Assembly (NCBI GenBank): GCA_028751875.1
Contig: CM054140.1
Coordinates: 50,094,671-50,158,670 of the forward strand
Source of the DNA: Rapana venosa
Lineage: Eukaryota > Mollusca > Gastropoda > Neogastropoda > Muricidae
Reading direction: 5' to 3'
DNA: 64,000 nucleotides
A program made the translations under genes and the position numbers. The notes beneath the pieces were generated by a model. The model was not told where the DNA came from. It worked only from the letters and a program-made list of their open reading frames with translations, and made no database searches. This document shows, in pieces, positions 1 through 11,400 of this stretch (position 1 is its first letter; each line of letters starts with the position of its first letter).

Positions 1-747
1 TGATGGCATACATCAGTCAGTCAGGTCCCCGTCAGTAAACAGGTAGATGTAGGTCAGAAAACCACCGAAGTAGGTAGAATATTCATTCACGTTCTGGAAC
101 AAAACAGAGGGAGTCTGGGTGTATGGTTTGTGGGGGCTTTTGGAAAAAATTGTTTGGGTTGGGTGTTTTTTCGCTTTTATTTTGTTTGTTTTGTTCGCTT
201 GTTGTCGTTTTCGGGAGTTGGGTTTTGTTTTTCATATGATATTTTGGGTTTCTTGCTATTATTACAATTATTTGTTTTAAAAACACACATTTGTTGTAGA
301 TTAAAACTTTTTACTAGTTTGTGTGTGTGTGTGTGTGTGTGTTTATCTACGTTAATGCTTCAAACCACCCACCCATCCCCCTCCCACTCCTCTTCAAATA
401 GACTTGCCAAACAGGAGAAGAGCATTGTTCACAGAACCTATAGACATGTTTAATTTCGGTTTTGTGGGTGTAGAGAGACAACTGAGTTTTCTTCTTGTTT
501 TCTTCCTGAATTGAAATTCGGAGGTTCAATTATTAGAAAGATTTTTTTTTGGGGGGGGTGGTGGTTATATTCATGACCGTTTTCCCTTCGTAACGATCCG
601 CCTTTGGGAGAATGTCTAGATAGGACACCAGAAGGTATGTTTTTGTCTAGTTGTCGTCCGTTCATAAAAGCACACGATGGCGTTCTCTTCTGCTTAAGAT
701 AGAATGGATTTCTCCTGCCTGCAAGATAATTTAGACTTGTTCAAATA
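1..747. other. No gene seen; AT-rich with a short (TG)n
   Basis: Moderately AT-rich sequence with (TG)n at about 320-342 and a T/G homopolymer at 541-558. No protein family or RNA gene recognised. Confidence 0.6.
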
Positions 748-774
748 TTCGCGCGCGCGCGCGCGCGCGCGCGG

Positions 775-813
<39 letters not shown>

Positions 814-1035
814 GTGTGTGTGTGTGTGTGTGTGTGTATTTGTGTGTGTATGTGTGAATTTGAATTTATTAAAACTTTTTGTGATCGATTGCATGTGTAA
901 TAATACGCTGAATGCAAGTGCTTTTATTTGTTCTTACAAAATAATAAACTATAGCGCTATATAAATTTCATTTATCATCATTATCATTATCATTATCATC
1001 ATCATCATCATCATCATTATTATTATTATTATTAT
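748..1035 (+). mobile_element. Interspersed repeat family E with (CG)n(TG)n head and ATT-rich tail
   Basis: A (CG)n then (TG)n head, a core (TTTATTAAAACTTTTTGTGA, TTGCATGTGTAATA, GAATGCAAGTGCTT), then AGCGCTATATAAATTTCATT and a (ATC)n/(ATT)n tail. The same order recurs at 15620 and 44630. No pol III boxes or coding sequence are visible, so the class is unknown. Confidence 0.65.
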
Positions 1036-1740
1036 TTGTCACACCTAAGTCCCAGGTTCAAATCCTCACAACCCTTCACCACCCCACTTACACCTCTCAT
1101 GACCGCCAGGGTGAAGGACTAGCACCCTGGACAAGGGGGCAGGGGTGTGGTTTTAAGGGGACTGACAGGAGACGTTACCTCCACGCCACTTCTCTCCCCC
1201 CACTTTTTTCCTTAGTTTCATTGGCATCCCTGAGCGCAGGCTACAGAGGCATAGACTAATAATATTATAACCTCTCCACCTCTGTTCGCGTGGCAGCGTG
1301 GCATGTGAAACACGTGCAAAGCAGAAGTTTACTGAAAAGTGTAGTGGCATTCCTGTGTTCAGGTGAGTACAGGTCTGATGGCTTGCATAGAATGCTGGCT
1401 GCTACTGCTGCACTTTGCGCTCGGCAGCCAAAGTGGATGAAGACAAAGAGGAACTCCTAGCCGATGCAGGAGGTTAGGTACGGCCATTGGTACTGCCAAG
1501 ATGTAGGCCCTGCACGAGCTGCCTGAGGTCGGTAGTGTGTGGGGAAGGATTTGAATCCTTCTGTTCAGTTTAAACACTCAAAGTGTTGAACATTATTTGT
1601 TGAAGTAGCTTTCAAACAACTCTTAAGTTACAAGGTTTTACCCACTCTGCCAACTGGAGAGTGTGGGTGTAGCACTGGGGTTCGAACCCTTCACCACTTT
1701 GTTTTGTTGCATTAGTCTCTTCTCTTGAACTCTGCCTTGG

Positions 1741-1746
1741 TGGGGG

Positions 1747-1802
<56 letters not shown>
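1741..1802. repeat. (GA)n microsatellite
   Basis: Pure GA run with one interruption. Confidence 0.95.
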
Positions 1803-1808
<6 letters not shown>

Positions 1809-2104
1809 CCAAACAAACAGAATCGTTTTTGTTTTTTTTATAGACTTATTATTTTCAATACTCAATTCTTTTGTTTCTTTATAGTTCTGGGCTTTTCGGG
1901 TGTCGGGTTGGGTGAAAAAAATAGATGGGACCACGGATTGACCATCGTCACCTGATTCAAACCACTGTTCCCCAGTAATCTGTCTTGTCTCCACGGCTGT
2001 AGTAGCATTGTTGAATTTGAACCGGTAGTCGAAGGTTATGACTTGTTTATTCGTATGTCTGTTTGACAGTTTCTTTTCAAGAAAGAATGTTAATTTGATA
2101 ATTG

Positions 2105-2172
2105 TAACCGAATTTCACGCAATCTGCCTTGACTTAAAGTGTTCTAAAATAAAATAAAATAAAATAAAATTT
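2105..2172 (+). mobile_element. SINE family C, 3' end fragment
   Basis: CCGAATTTCACGCAATCTGC and CTTGACTTAAAGTG are the complement of the family C left end, followed by an (AAAAT)n tail. This gives the plus orientation and a microsatellite 3' end. Confidence 0.55.
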
Positions 2173-3489
2173 AAATACTCACAGAGGTCACCAGGCTCGG
2201 ATGCTGGTCAGTGGTCACCAAGTGATGGGGTCATTGGGGTCAGTGACAGGCATGGAAAAGTACACTGTCTTGTTTCTCTTGCCTTCGTTTATATAACGTC
2301 TGCTTTATTACCGTTTTCTCAAAACTTCTTGTCGTTGCTTGTTGATTTCAGCTGATTTCAGTGGGTTGTCCTCCGTCAGCATCCGTTGCTGTTTTCTTGT
2401 TTCCGACGTTTAACCGAATTCACAACGTGGTTTTTTAATGCGGTATCCACAAAGTGAAATACAAAAATTAATACTCTGTTGATGTTCTGTTATGGGAGTT
2501 TAACTCAATCATTATACGGTCTTTATTATGCTGTTTTTGTTCAATCACGCTGTTGTTTTATTCTATTGTTTGAGATTCATTGTACGGTTTTTAAAATATA
2601 GTTTTTATCATATACCTTTGCCCTCGAGGTTGAGCTTTCTGGATGTTAATCTTTTGGGTGAAGTGAGAAAACAGATTTCATAGGCAGCAGGCATTTACAG
2701 CACGTAAATTAGACCATGGCAAACAACAGAATCGAATATTATTATACGAAATTACCATGGTAAAATTTCGTTCTAAAGAAACAAAACAACGAAACTTACA
2801 CATTGCACAAAGACCAATGTGTACATAATATATATAATTGTAAAAACACCAGTGGGTGAAACACGTACAAGTAACCAGTGACAATTTCTTCACCGTTATG
2901 AAAGAAAAAATGTATGTGTGCATATATATGTCATTTCTATGTCTTTTTAATAAAGGTGTTTCTAGGTAAAATATCATAAAGACTCTTGGTCCACGCTTTT
3001 TACAAAAGGTTTAGGGGGAAAATAATCAAGCTAAAAGTACTATTATGATTGCACTCCCAGTCCAAGAGGTGATGTCATTCCTTGTCTATTCATGAAGTTA
3101 AGAATGGAATAAACTGCCTGATGATAATATTCAAAACGCAAAGTAGTCTGTCCTCATTCAAAAGAAAACTTATCACAGGTATTTACTTGAAACGTTTTGA
3201 ATGAAATATACATTTTATCCTGTCATAATTAGTGTAGCTTAAAGGTATTGTAAAAACGCTTATTGTACAGAGGGTCCTCGTCCTGTTTGAAGATTTTATG
3301 TTTGTCTCCCCTTTGAGATATGAATGAATTTATAAACCAATAGTTATCTGTAACGTATTTATATTGACAAAAAATATGTTCAACACTGCATATGTCAAAA
3401 TTGATATTGTAGTCAGCCTTCCTAACAATATCAGGCACAATTACTTGATAAAGGATCGACGCAGCACGAAAATCCAGCATAACTCAGTA

Positions 3490-3590
3490 GAGGGCCCAGT
3501 GCTAAAGTGGAAGCTTAAGCGCTACGATTTGTTTGTTTTACAAGATTCGGCGCTATATAAATTCCATATATTATTATTAAAGAATTTTTT
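3490..3590 (+). mobile_element. Family E, tail fragment
   Basis: AAGCGCTACGATTTGTTTGT then CGGCGCTATATAAATTCCAT and TATTATTATTA; the microsatellite head is missing. Confidence 0.5.
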
Positions 3591-3714
3591 TGCTCAAGAT
3601 TTACGACTTTTAAAAAAATCTGAAAACAACCACCTCAATGAAAAACAGTTGATGAAAACAACAACAATAAACAACCAACCTTCAAACAGCAACCTATGAC
3701 ACCCTCATAGATAT

Positions 3715-3720
3715 ATATAT

Positions 3721-3772
<52 letters not shown>
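3715..3772. repeat. (AT)n microsatellite
   Basis: Nearly pure AT dinucleotide run. Confidence 0.95.
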
Positions 3773-4248
3773 ACAAGTTTGTATACTGCATCAACTGACA
3801 TTCACGACAGTAGTTACGCCATTTTTCTTTCCCACCAATCAGAACAGCCATCAGAGTGAACGTTAGCCTCGACCAATGAGCGAGGACTTCCAAGACCAGG
3901 GAAAGAAGGTGACAGGCATTTGACTAGCACTGCCAAAAAGTACCGAGGCACCTCTGGGGTGTAATGAGCAGCCCCGGCCCTGTGGAATGAACCCCCCTCC
4001 CCAACCTGTCAGGTAGACAGACAGACGGAAGGCCCACGCCAAGTGCACAGTGGAACCTGATAGGGGCCAGCGTATTAAGGCGTCAAGTGATTGGTGGTGA
4101 TTGTCCTCTCCTTACACAACGATCAGCTCGTGAAATCCGCCCTGCTATGGCAGAGTACAGTTTGGGGCTGTGGTGTAGGCCTGCACCTTTGTTTTTGAGG
4201 TTTTATGTAATTATAAGAAAATGTTGAGAAGGGTTATCTAGTGGAAGT

Positions 4249-4327
<79 letters not shown>

Positions 4328-4502
4328 CGCGTGCAGGCAGGGTGGAGGGTGGAAGTGTGCATGTATTGCATGCGCATGTGCATGTGTTTGTGCATGTGTG
4401 TTTGTATTGGGGGGGGGGGGGCGGGGAGGTCAGGGGCAGGGTACATGTGTGATGCTGTGTACATGCATGCGTGCCTCTGTGTGTGTGTCCATGTGTGTGT
4501 GT

Positions 4503-4571
<69 letters not shown>

Positions 4572-5501
4572 GTGTGTGTGTGTGTGTGTGTGGTGTTACA
4601 ATCAGCTGAAAAGTCCTCACATGTGCAGTACATTTTAGGAGAGACGTTGTACATCTTGAAGGACATGGGACCGCCCAGGATGTGGAGGTAACTCATGTCC
4701 CTCTCCTGGCAAAGACTGCTTGACAAAGAGATGGACGAGGAAGAAAGCATGGCAAAAAGCAACAAGAAGGCAGAAACAACAACAGGATGACAGACAAGAA
4801 AAGAAGAAAGTGGACAATTTTCACGACTTCCTACGTTAAGTATCCATTTACGTTGAAGAACGTTCACGACTGGAGAGCATTAGGAGGAACTGTCATGGTT
4901 GTATGCATTAAGTATCAATGAATGCTAAAATATGTAATGGGAAGTTATGATTTTCTGTGGTCAAGGCAGCTGTAAAGCGTTAGGACTGCTTGTGAAGCAG
5001 TTTAATCCTGCTTCATTGATGCTGCATACTCAGGGATGCCTTCCACTCATTCTGCCTACAAAGCCGATACATGCTTGATAGTGATCATCAGACCCCAGGA
5101 CAATAGCACCATGAAGACATTCAGATGGATGGGCTGTTTTGCACTCTGTGAACGTAAATGATGAATCCGATTAGAAACGGGTACTCCAGGACAACTCCCA
5201 TGAAAATTTAATCGTGCCACACCCGAACATCGGACACCCCGGGTGGAGAAAGACACCCTGCTGAGTCGCCGTGGGAAGCCAGCATTGACTGGGTTGTGGG
5301 TGTCTGTGCATGCTGGCTTAGTACAGAGGGAGTCTCAGAAGGGGATGGGGGACAGTGAGTGATTGCCGTGTTGAGGCGATATGCAAGGGGTCGTTATATC
5401 TTTTTCATTTAGACCGGGTGGACTAAGAACGTTTTTAATTGCACCGGTTTACTTTCTGTAGAGTGCTTTCCTTTTTAATGCTTGCAGTTAGGAATGCGTG
5501 A

Positions 5502-5502
<1 letters not shown>
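3773..5502. other. No gene seen outside the (TG)n runs
   Basis: Unique-looking sequence at 3773-4240 and 4594-5500. No exon with a recognisable protein was found on either strand. Confidence 0.5.
4247..4593. repeat. Two long (TG)n runs around a G-rich spacer
   Basis: (TG)n at about 4247-4324 and 4481-4593, separated by GTGCATG-rich sequence and a G run at 4409-4421. Cys/Val and Thr/His open frames here are artefacts. Confidence 0.95.
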
Positions 5503-5597
<95 letters not shown>

Positions 5598-5632
5598 ACA
5601 GAAACACTCACACACACACACACACACACACA
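5503..5632. repeat. (TC)n followed by (CA)n
   Basis: About 90 bases of TC repeats followed by a short CA run. Confidence 0.95.
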
Positions 5633-5837
5633 CTTCATGATTTTATATGTGGTTTGGCTTTTTGTGTTATTTCTTTTTAAGAATCGTTGTTAGTGCATAG
5701 TAGTTAATCATAATCTGACAAGATCTAGAGACATTCAGAGAGATCTTCAGTTCTTGGGTGTGTTACTGAATTCTAGCAATTGCCAAATGCCCCGGTTGAG
5801 CATAAAAGGTTTATTTCTTAAACTGCTTGGGACAAAT

Positions 5838-6400
5838 TAATGAAGGGTATGTGGGAGATTCTCAAGATCAACGCAGCGAGTGAGGACCCAGTTACACTAT
5901 ATGGGAAGGAGCTGGAAGAAGTGGAGACATTCACATACCTGGGTAGCATCATTAACATGCAGGGCGGCACAGACGCAGACGTCAGAGCAAGAATTGGCAA
6001 GGCGAGGGCAGCGTACTTGCAGCTGAAGAACATCTGGAGCTCCAAGGTAGTGTCGACCCGCACAAAGATCAGGCTGTTCAACTCCAACGTCAAGTCAGTC
6101 CTACTGTATGGAGCGGAGACATGGAGGACAACAAATACCACCATCAAGAAAGTGCAGACCTTCATCAACAGCTGCCTGAGACGAATCCTCCAGATCCACT
6201 GGCCCGACACCATCAGCAACGCAGACCTGTGGCAACGTACCAACCAGCTGCCTGCCGAGAATGAAATCCGGCGCAGGAGATGGGGATGGATCGAGCACAC
6301 CCTGAGAAAGCCAGCCAGCAACATCACAAGGCAGGCACTATCATGGAACCCCCAGGGAAAACGAAAAATGAGGCAGAAACCAAGAAGATGGGATATACCT
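5838..6400 (+). pseudogene. Non-LTR retrotransposon reverse transcriptase, C-terminal fragment
   Basis: An open frame from 5840 reads [15 protein letters not shown], then [40 protein letters not shown] and [15 protein letters not shown]. This is the segment after the catalytic palm in LINE-type reverse transcriptases of aquatic invertebrates (the YLGS and LLYGAETW blocks). The palm with the catalytic aspartates is missing at the 5' end. The 3' end is cut at KMRQKPRRW, where a hexamer repeat belonging to the next element starts. The frame between these points is intact, so the loss is fairly recent. It is not a working gene. Confidence 0.82.
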
Positions 6401-6402
6401 AG

Positions 6403-8490
6403 AGATTCGGATTCGGATTCGGATTCGGATTTCGGATTCGGAATGTTTATTCATGTAAAGGCCATTGCCCCTAATGAAGGGGTAGAGTACACAGGTAATA
6501 TTAATGAAATCACTCAACATACACACACATTAACAAACTTAACTAATCACACTGAGAAATTTTAATGCCTTATATAAGTAATCGAACATTCGGACAATTT
6601 TTTCGTTCATAATGAAAAAGAAAAACAGAGAAACGGGGCAAGGGTATTTGTAAAATTTCAAGGGTATATACCGTGCTCTTGCTTTGAAAAAGGGAAACAA
6701 AACAGAAAGTATTTTCCTCATTTCCTTTTTACAAAATGGACAATCAAATCCAATTCAAAATATGTTTTTAGCGATTTTGGGTGTGACAATTTCTGAAAAG
6801 CCAAATCAAACGGTTCTAATAAATTTAAAAGTTTGTCTAGACCTTTTCAGATATTTTTCCTGTCATGAACACCGCAAAAATTCTAAAATGCTAAACCTTC
6901 ACTGTTTTTAAAAGGGGAAGTCCCATTCTTGCCATCTGCAAAAGATAAAATCTTTTTTAAAACGGTAAAAAAACTCTTAACTTTTGAACCCCTCCTTTTT
7001 TCCCTACATACCCAAAACCATTTTCATATAATCTACAACGAATTTTTGGGATCCCGTTTTTTTCCCTCTTACATCCAACTCATAAGCATTTTAAAGCTTT
7101 CCTTTGGTAACAACACTTCCATCACTACTAATTTTAACCAATAACGAAACGCGTATAACAGAATTGATAAAAATAGGATATCTGTTTTTTCACCATAAAC
7201 GGCTTTTGGGGTTCCCCTTTTAAACCCCCCAGAAATTTTTTCAATAAAACAAATGAATTTGTTCACCTGAGAGCTGCATTATCCAGGCCCCAAAGTTCTC
7301 CCCCATAAAAACAATAGGGCAACCGTGAATAAAACAGTTTTAAAAAAAATTCAAGTGCTGTTTTCGGGATCGAATTTTTCTCATATGCAATACGCTTTTT
7401 GTTTTACTAAAAGGCGTACTGCAATGTAAGCAAGTTTTAAGAAAAATATACCTAAATTTTGTAGCATTTACCCACTTTTTAACACCATTGTATTTCCTGT
7501 TTCCCTTTGCTGAAATGCCCACCTTTTTAAATACAATTATTTTCTTTTATCTAAGTTTACGTCAAACCCCATAAAAGTGCTGCTTTTTGTAAACTATTAG
7601 TTCTTTTTGGAAAACCCAAATAAGTTTCCCCTAGTAAAACTATATTCGCTAAAACAAATGAAGATTCAAATAATCGTTTTTAAATAAAGCCCCATTTTTT
7701 CCTTTTTAAAAACCTCAGTGCAATTCTTTGATGAAAAGGGAATAAAAATTTGGACTAAAACGTCATTTTGTTTTACACTATAGTACAACTAATTTAAAAC
7801 TGTCAGTTTGAAACCCCATCTTAAATTTAACTTTAACACATTTTACAACTTTTTATACAGTTTAAAAATTTTACCCCCTTTTTCCATTTTTTTTTGAAAT
7901 CGCCAAAGAATACCCCTATTAAAGTCAAAAAAGCCTTCTCAAACTTTGAAGGGTAATTAATTCCCGTTACAAGAGAACTGTTTTTTAACAAAAGACAACA
8001 AATGGAAATTGATCAGTTTTAATAATTTTTTAAAACCAGCTTGATGTTCCCAGTAATTGTTTTCCTCAACCCCCTTGTAAACGATGTTTTTTTTTATTTT
8101 ACTATAAATCTTACTACTAATGTCAATAAAATTGCCTCTAAAATATTGGGTTTTTTTATACCTTTTTTGTAAAAAAGAACAATGCCCTTTTGTCCATTTT
8201 TGGAAAAACACCTTTTTTTAAATAAAGCATTGAAAAACAATACAAAGAATTCAAAACAATTTTCACCTGATTTTTAAACAATTCTCCCAAAAATCCATTG
8301 GACCAGCTGCTTTTCTTTCTTTAGTTTTCTAAAAGCTAATATACCTTTTTTTGAAATAGGTCGGTTAAAATAGGTTCAGAGTCATCAAAGAATGATCTTC
8401 TTCAGTTTTCCCAATACAAGCACAGGGCCCGGAAAAATTTTTAATTTTTTAATTTGTAATAAGAAGAGATTGGGATTTTCGTTGTTTTAG
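6403..8490 (-). pseudogene. Decayed LINE ORF2 (reverse transcriptase), minus strand, with hexamer 3' tail
   Basis: Pieces of a reverse transcriptase occur in the right order from high to low coordinates on the minus strand. Around 7957-8211 are SKIYSKI and WEHQAGF (palm N-terminal side). Around 7340-7522 are YNGVKKWVNATKFRYIFLK (the YLG-type block). Around 7069-7266 are ILLYAFRYWLKLVVMEVLLP. Around 6539-6721 are KYFLFCF and ARYIPLKFYKYPCP, resembling the C-terminal Cys/His tail of LINEs. Frames change often and many stops occur, with strong AT drift. The minus-strand 3' end is CATGAATAAACATTCCGAAT followed by (CGAATC)n near 6403-6440. Confidence 0.72.
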
Positions 8491-8540
8491 GTTTTTTTAT
8501 TTTCTGTCTTACTTCGTATCTTTTTATAATGTATCGAAAA

Positions 8541-8696
8541 AATTGCAAAAGTGGAAGAAGGAAAGGGGAAGGAGGAGGGGGGGAGAGAAAAAAGGGAAAA
8601 AAAAGGAAAAAAAAGAAACAAGAAGAAGAAAAAAAGAAGAAGAAGAAGAAGAAGACGAAGAAGAAGAAAAGAAGAAGAAGAAAAAGAAGAAGAATG
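8541..8696. repeat. Purine tract (GAA/GGA-rich)
   Basis: About 150 bases with almost no pyrimidine on the plus strand, mostly AAG/GAA triplets. It could form triplex DNA. Confidence 0.9.
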
Positions 8697-8816
8697 TATT
8701 TGTCTTTTCTACCATATTTTCTTCTCCAGTACTGAGGATTACAAATACACTAAAAATGCTTGCCCTCTTACCTTGTCTTAGAATTGCCCCCCACCCCCAC
8801 CTCTCTCTTCCTGTAG

Positions 8817-11400
8817 AAAGGACAGGGTGAGGGATGGATTGTCCTCTGTTACCACAGATAGGACAGGGTGAGGGATGGATTGTCCTCTGTTACCACAGAT
8901 AGGACAGGGTGAGGGATGGATTGTCCTCTGTTACCACAGATAGGACAGGGTGAGGATGATTGTCCTCTGTTACCACAGATAGGACAGGGTGAGGGTGGAT
9001 TGTCCTCTGTTACCACAGATAGGACAGGGTGAGGGATGGATTGTCCTCTGTTACCACAGATAGGACAGGGTGAGGGGTGGATTGTCCTCTGTTACCACAG
9101 ATAGGACAGTGTGAGGGATGGATTGTCCTCTGTTACCACAGATAGGACAGTGGTGAGGGATGGATTGTCCTCTGTTACCACAGAAAGGACAGGGTGAGGG
9201 GTGGATTGTCCTCTGTTACCACAGATAGGACAGGGTGAGGGATGGATTGTCCTCTGTTACCACAGATAGGACAGGGTGAGGGATGGATTGTCCTCTGTTA
9301 CCACAGATAGGACAGGGTGAGGGGTGGATTGTCCTCTGTTACCACAGATAGGACAGTGTGAGGGATGGATTGTCCTCTGTTACCACAGATAGGACAGTGT
9401 GAGGGATGGATTGTCCTCTGTTACCACAGATAGGACAGGGTGAGGGATGGATTGTCCTCTGTTACCACAGATAGGACAGGGTGAGGGATGGATTGTCCTC
9501 TGTTACCACAGATAGGACAGTGTGAGGGATGGATTGTCCTCTGTTACCACAGATAGGACAGGTGTGAGGGTGGATTGTCCTCTGTTACCACAGATAGGAC
9601 AGGGTGAGGGGTGGATTGTCCTCTGTTACCACAGATAGGACAGTGTGAGGGGTGGATTGTCCTCTGTTACCACAGATAGGACAGTGTGAGGGATGGATTG
9701 TCCTCTGTTACCACAGATAGGACAGGGTGAGGGATGGATTGTCCTCTGTTACCACAGATAGGACAGGGTGAGGGGTGGATTGTCCTCTGTTACCACAGAT
9801 AGGACAGGGTGAGGGATGGATTGTCCTCTGTTACCACAGATAGGACAGGGTGAGGGATGGATTGTCCTCTGTTACCACAGATAGGACAGTGTGAGGGGTG
9901 GATTGTCCTCTGTTACCACAGATAGGACAGGGTGAGGGTGGATTGTCCTCTGTTACCACAGATAGGACAGGTGAGGGGTGGATTGTCCTCTGTTACCACA
10001 GATAGGACAGGGTGAGGGATGGATTGTCCTCTGTTACCACAGATAGGACAGGGTGAGGGATGGATTGTCCTCTGTTACCACAGATAGGACAGTGTGAGGG
10101 ATGGATTGTCCTCTGTTACCACAGATAGGACAGGGTGAGGGGTGGATTGTCCTCTGTTACCACAGATAGGACAGTGTGAGGGATGGATTGTCCTCTGTTA
10201 CCACAGATAGGACAGTGTGAGGGATGGATTGTCCTCTGTTACCACAGATAGGACAGTGTGAGGGATGGATTGTCCTCTGTTACCACAGATAGGACAGTGT
10301 GAGGGATGGATTGTCCTCTGTTACCACAGATAGGACAGTGTGAGGGGTGGATTGTCCTCTGTTACCACAGATAGGACAGGGTGAGGGGTGGATTGTCCTC
10401 TGTTACCACAGATAGGACAGTGTGAGGGATGGATTGTCCTCTGTTACCACAGATAAGACAGTGTGAGGGATGGATTGTCCTCTGTTACCACAGATAGGAC
10501 AGGGTGAGGGTGGATTGTCCTCTGTTACCACAGATAGGACAGGGTGAGGGGTGGATTGTCCTCTGTTACCACAGATAGGACAGGGTGAGGGGTGGATTGT
10601 CCTCTGTTACCACAGATAGGACAGGGTGAGGGATGGATTGTCCTCTGTTACCACAGATAGGACAGTGTGAGGGATGGATTGTCCTTTGTTACCACAGATA
10701 GGACAGGGTGAGGGATGGATTGTCCTGTTACCACAGATAGGACAGTGTGAGGGATGGATTGTCCTCTGTTACCACAGATAGGACAGGGTGAGGGGTGGAT
10801 TGTCCTCTGTTACCACAGATAGGACAGTGTGAGGGATGGATTGTCCTCTGTTACCACAGATAGGACAGTGTGAGGGATGGATTGTCCTCTGTTACCACAG
10901 ATAGGACAGTGTGAGGGATGGATTGTCCTCTGTTACCACAGATAGGACAGTGTGAGGGATGGATTGTCCTCTGTTACCACAGATAGGACAGTGTGAGGGA
11001 TGGATTGTCCTGTTACCACAGATAGGACAGTGTGAGGGATGGATTGTCCTCTGTTACCACAGATAGGACAGTGTGAGGGATGGATTGTCCTCTGTTACCA
11101 CAGATAGGACAGTGTGAGGGATGGATTGTCCTCTGTTACCACAGATAGGACAGTGTGAGGGATGGATTGTCCTCTGTTACCACAGATAGGACAGTGTGAG
11201 GGATGGATTGTCCTGTTACCACAGATAGGACAGTGTGAGGGATGGATTGTCCTCTGTTACCACAGATAGGACAGTGTGAGGGATGGATTGTCCTGTTACC
11301 ACAGATAGGACAGTGTGAGGGATGGATTGTCCTCTCTTCTTATGGGAAGGACAGGGTGAGGGATGGATTGTCCTCTTCCTATGGGAAGGACAGGGTGAGA
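8817..11400. repeat. 41-bp minisatellite, about 63 units
   Basis: Tandem units of GATAGGACAGGGTGAGGGAT then GGATTGTCCTCTGTTACCAC and A. Variants are GACAGTGTG for GACAGGGTG, GAGGGG for GAGGGA, and a 2-base CT loss (GTCCTGTTA) near the right end. The GACAGTGTG form dominates toward the right. The last two units change to TCTTATGGGAAGGACAGGG. Each unit contains nested inverted repeats. Confidence 0.96.

Larger units (their letters stand above)
1036..3489. other. No gene seen; scattered SINE-like motifs
   Basis: Contains isolated tRNA box B-like motifs (CAGGTTCAAATCCTC near 1050; GGGGTTCGAACCC near 1677) without a matching box A in the right place. The rest is unique-looking AT-rich DNA apart from the family C fragment and a GA run. 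Confidence 0.5.

Noticed and set aside
1640..1700. Possible tRNA gene around GGGGTTCGAACCC
   Set aside because: The box B is a palindrome and the only box A-like sequence nearby is in the opposite orientation. No cloverleaf forms.
4234..4867. Frames encoding Cys/Val or Thr/His repeats
   Set aside because: Direct translations of (TG)n.
8817..11400. CRISPR-like array with regular spacing
   Set aside because: There are no unique spacers; whole units are tandem copies. The surroundings are eukaryotic.
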